Assembly: GCA_020161655.1 (NCBI GenBank)
Contig: JAIUPC010000014.1
Location: forward strand, 1 to 64,000
Direction of reading: 5' to 3'
Length of the DNA stretch: 64,000 bases
Origin: Pseudomonadota bacterium
GTDB lineage: Bacteria > Pseudomonadota > Alphaproteobacteria > Rhodobacterales > Rhodobacteraceae
Position 1 is the first letter of the stretch, and every line of letters begins with the position of its first letter. The position numbers were made by a program, and so were the translations under genes. The notes beneath the pieces were generated by a model that was not told the origin of the DNA, ran no database searches, and was given only the letters and a program-made list of their open reading frames with translations. Below, piece after piece: positions 61,712-64,000 of this stretch.

Positions 61712-61769
61712 AACCCTGGTGGTCGCCTGTCGGCCGGCAAAACCGGTGCCCACTCTTGCCTGACAGGCT

Positions 61770-63035
61770 TCAGGCGCGGATCGTCCCGTCGCCGGTCACG
61801 AGGTACTTGAAGCTCGTCAGCTGCTCCGCGCCCACCGGCCCCCGCGCATGCATCTTGCCGGTGGCGATGCCGATCTCGGCGCCCATGCCGAACTCGCCGC
61901 CATCCGCGAACTGGGTGGAGGCGTTGCGGATCAGGATCGCGCTGTCGAGCCTTTCGAAGAAGCGCGCGGCGCAGGCGTCGTTTTCGGTCAGGATCGCCTC
62001 GGTATGCTGGGAACCATAGCGGCGGATATGGGCGATGGCCTCGTCGACCCCGTCCACAAGCTTCGCCGCGATGACCATGTCGAGGAACTCGCGCCCGAAG
62101 TCGTCGGGCGCCGCCTGTACGGTTCCCGGCACGTTCAGCAACTCTCCCTCGGTCCTGACCTCGACCCCGGCCTTCACCAGATCCTCGATCAGGACGGTCC
62201 CGTGCTTCGCAAGGAAGGCCCTGTCGATCAGCAGGCATTCCGCCGCGCCGCAGATACCAGTCCTCCGGGTCTTGGCGTTCAGGACCACGCGGCGCGCCTT
62301 TTCAGGATCGGCGTCGCCATCGGCATAGACATGGCAGATGCCTTCGAGATGGGCGAAGACCGGCACCCGGGCTTCCTTCTGGACAAGGCCGACGAGGCCC
62401 TTGCCGCCCCTCGGCACGATCACGTCGATATATTCGACCATGCGCAGCATCTCGGTAACCGCAGCCCGGTCGCGGGTGGGCACAAGCTGGATCGCCGCTT
62501 CCGGCAGCCGCGCCGACCGCAGCCCCTCGACAAGACAGGCATGGATCGCGCGCGAGGAATGCAGGCTCTCCGACCCACCCCGCAGGATCACCGCATTGCC
62601 GGACTTGAGGCAAAGGGCACCCGCATCCGCCGTCACATTGGGCCGGCTCTCATAGATCACGCCGACGACGCCAAGGGGCGTCCTGACGCGGCGGATGTTC
62701 AGGCCCGAGGCCATGTCCCATTCGGCGATGACCTCGCCCACCGGGTCCTTCTGCTCGGCGACGGAACGCAGACCATCGACGATGCCGCGGATGCGGCCCT
62801 CATCGAGCGTCAGCCGGTCCATCATTGCCGCAGTCAGCCCCTTCTCGCGGCCAAAGGCCAGATCCTCGGCATTGGCGGCGATGATTGCATCGCGCCGCTT
62901 CCAGACCGCTTCCGCAGCACCGATCAGCGCCGCGTGTTTCCGCTCCGCCGTGGCATAGGCCAGTTCCGCCGCCGCCGCCTTCGCCGCGCGACCGATCCCG
63001 GCCATAAGGGCCTGAATATCCTCGCCATCCTTCAT
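61770..63035 (-). CDS. proA: Gamma-glutamyl phosphate reductase
   Basis: A 421-residue enzyme from ATG 63035 with GGGAGG five bases upstream; an ATG at 63053 precedes it. Signatures: [20 protein letters not shown], the NADPH-binding region near [24 protein letters not shown] with the catalytic Cys, and [22 protein letters not shown]. It makes glutamate semialdehyde in proline synthesis. Follows proB, 66 bases downstream. Confidence 0.96.
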   Translation of the reverse strand: MKDGEDIQALMAGIGRAAKAAAAELAYATAERKHAALIGAAEAVWKRRDAIIAANAEDLAFGREKGLTAAMMDRLTLDEGRIRGIVDGLRSVAEQKDPVGEVIAEWDMASGLNIRRVRTPLGVVGVIYESRPNVTADAGALCLKSGNAVILRGGSESLHSSRAIHACLVEGLRSARLPEAAIQLVPTRDRAAVTEMLRMVEYIDVIVPRGGKGLVGLVQKEARVPVFAHLEGICHVYADGDADPEKARRVVLNAKTRRTGICGAAECLLIDRAFLAKHGTVLIEDLVKAGVEVRTEGELLNVPGTVQAAPDDFGREFLDMVIAAKLVDGVDEAIAHIRRYGSQHTEAILTENDACAARFFERLDSAILIRNASTQFADGGEFGMGAEIGIATGKMHARGPVGAEQLTSFKYLVTGDGTIRA

Positions 63036-63047
63036 CGCGGCCTCCCG

Positions 63048-63080
63048 TTTCATCTTGCCCGAAATACCTCCGCCGGAGGC
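63048..63080 (-). repeat. Dispersed intergenic repeat, variant E
   Basis: TTTCATCTTGCCCGAAATAC and then CTCCGCCGGAGGC, in the gap between proA and proB. Its reverse complement GCCTCCGGCGGAGGTATTTC matches the copy at 13714-13745 with the same palindromic CTCCG/CGGAG head. Confidence 0.6.
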
Positions 63081-63101
63081 ACGCGCCGAAGGCGCAATCC
63101 C

Positions 63102-64000
63102 CTAGAGCGCCATGTCGTCGCGGTGCACCATCGGCCCGCGCCCGGCATAGCCGAGAATGCCGGCGATGTCACCCGACCGCCGCCCTGCGATGGCGCGCGC
63201 CTCTTCGCCCGTGTAGCGGACAAGGCCCTTGCCGAGCGCCGCCCCGCCCGGCCCGAGGATCGCGACCGCGTCGCCGCGCCCGAACCCGCCGGCGACCAGG
63301 GTCACTCCGGCCGGCAGCAGCGACTTGCCCTGCATCAGCGCGGCCACGGCACCGGCGTCGAGCCTCAACTCCCCCCGCGGCTTCATCGCCGCGATCCAGC
63401 GCTTCCTCGCCACCTGCGGATCGCCCATCGGCAGGAACCAGGTCGCATTTGCGCCCTCGGCCAGCGCCGTCAGCGGGCGTAGGGCGGAGCCTTCCATGAT
63501 CGCCATGGCGCAGCCGCCCGACACGGCGGTCTTCGCGGCCATGACTTTGGTCTTCATTCCGCCCTTCGACAAGCCGGAGATGGGGTCGCCCGCCATCGCC
63601 TCGATCTCGGGCGTGATCTTCTCCACCGTCTCGAAGCGCACCGCCGTCGGGTCTTCCTTGGGGTTGGCGGAATAGAAGCCGTCGACGTCGGAAAGGAGGA
63701 TCAGCTGGTCCGCGCCGATCGTCACCGCGATCTGCGCCGCCAGCCGGTCGTTGTCGCCGAAGCGGATCTCGTCGGTCGCCACGGTGTCGTTCTCGTTCAC
63801 GATCGGCACCACGCCGAGGCCGAGGAGCGTCTCCATCGTGGCGCGGCTGTTGAGGTAACGCCGGCGGTCCTCGGTATCCTCGAGCGTCACCAGCACCTGC
63901 CCCGCCGTCAGTGCATGTGGCGCCAGCACCTCCTCATAGGCGCGGGCGAGCCGGATCTGGCCCACGGCGGCGGCGGCCTGGCTCTGGTCGAGTGTCAGGA
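63102..64000 (-). CDS. proB: Glutamate 5-kinase (partial, 5' end outside the window)
   Basis: The frame is open to the right edge; the GTG at 63965 is internal, since the preceding codons read [20 protein letters not shown], a typical ProB sequence. Visible are the kinase parts [27 protein letters not shown] motif in parts, [13 protein letters not shown] and [14 protein letters not shown], then a C-terminal PUA domain from about 63390 to the stop. It phosphorylates glutamate in proline synthesis. Roughly the first 80 residues are missing. Confidence 0.94.
   Translation of the reverse strand, partial: LTLDQSQAAAAVGQIRLARAYEEVLAPHALTAGQVLVTLEDTEDRRRYLNSRATMETLLGLGVVPIVNENDTVATDEIRFGDNDRLAAQIAVTIGADQLILLSDVDGFYSANPKEDPTAVRFETVEKITPEIEAMAGDPISGLSKGGMKTKVMAAKTAVSGGCAMAIMEGSALRPLTALAEGANATWFLPMGDPQVARKRWIAAMKPRGELRLDAGAVAALMQGKSLLPAGVTLVAGGFGRGDAVAILGPGGAALGKGLVRYTGEEARAIAGRRSGDIAGILGYAGRGPMVHRDDMAL

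Overview
The window is a 64 kb stretch of high-GC chromosome from an alphaproteobacterium, almost certainly family Rhodobacteraceae (Rhodobacter/Paracoccus/Defluviimonas relatives). The evidence is the gene content and local orders: lptF-lptG-lptD-surA-pdxA-rsmA, prfA-prmC beside a DUF4167 gene, rplM-rpsI, proB-proA beside the histidine phosphotransferase gene chpT, olsB-olsA for ornithine lipids, and ctaA. Two kinds of intergenic repeat that I associate with this group are also present. No phage, IS element, integrase, CRISPR array or plasmid signature is visible, and most of the window is ordinary core chromosome.

Layout. (1) 1-2624: the end of an unusual secreted protein (two copies of a Cys-containing module, then a Gly4-Thr repeat tail running off the left edge). 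(2) 1020-12295: a sugar and glycan locus. It holds a three-gene minus-strand operon (Gfo/Idh/MocA oxidoreductase, family 2 glycosyltransferase, GMC oxidoreductase), an NAD-dependent epimerase, two GT-B glycosyltransferases, a bifunctional GDP-mannose/mannose-6-phosphate enzyme (ManC type) and a phosphomannomutase coupled to a DUF4202 gene. (3) 12.5-19.5 kb: small proteins, ndk, an ABC-F ATPase, a MarC protein, a membrane-anchored aspartic protease, LysE, holC and pepA. (4) 19.7-27.4 kb: the tightly packed envelope biogenesis run lptF-lptG-lptD-surA-pdxA-rsmA. (5) 27.5-34.6 kb: DUF4167, prmC-prfA, a frameshifted pseudogene, an agmatinase-family gene, an M20 hydrolase and mazG. (6) 34.8-45.7 kb: a mixed metabolic region with a cupin, GNAT, an orphan iron-type binding protein, rpiB, nucleoside hydrolase, selO, tRNA-Gly(CCC), RidA, a second agmatinase-family gene, small secreted proteins and an HNH nuclease. 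(7) 45.8-50.6 kb: VOC protein, an operon of MocR-type regulator, DNA glycosylase and esterase, and opposite it DUF1127 and PhzF. (8) 50.9-64 kb: rplM-rpsI with a strong terminator, thioesterase, enoyl-CoA hydratase, the overlapping ctaA-M32 peptidase-MFS operon, an SPOUT methyltransferase, a TfoX N-domain protein, a divergent ThiE-like protein, olsBA, DUF3553, chpT, proA and a proB that runs off the right edge.

Many operons use 1-4 bp stop/start overlaps, which fixed several GTG and ATG starts. The items I judge most worth a second look are the duplicated-module glycine-repeat protein, the DUF4202-phosphomannomutase coupling, the divergent ThiE-like protein, a possible glycine-riboswitch-like leader near 50.6-50.85 kb, the MocR/DUF1127 intergenic operator, the dispersed repeats, the pseudogene near 31 kb and a 35-residue membrane microprotein at 46.2 kb. 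I do not see a convincing wholly new multi-gene system.
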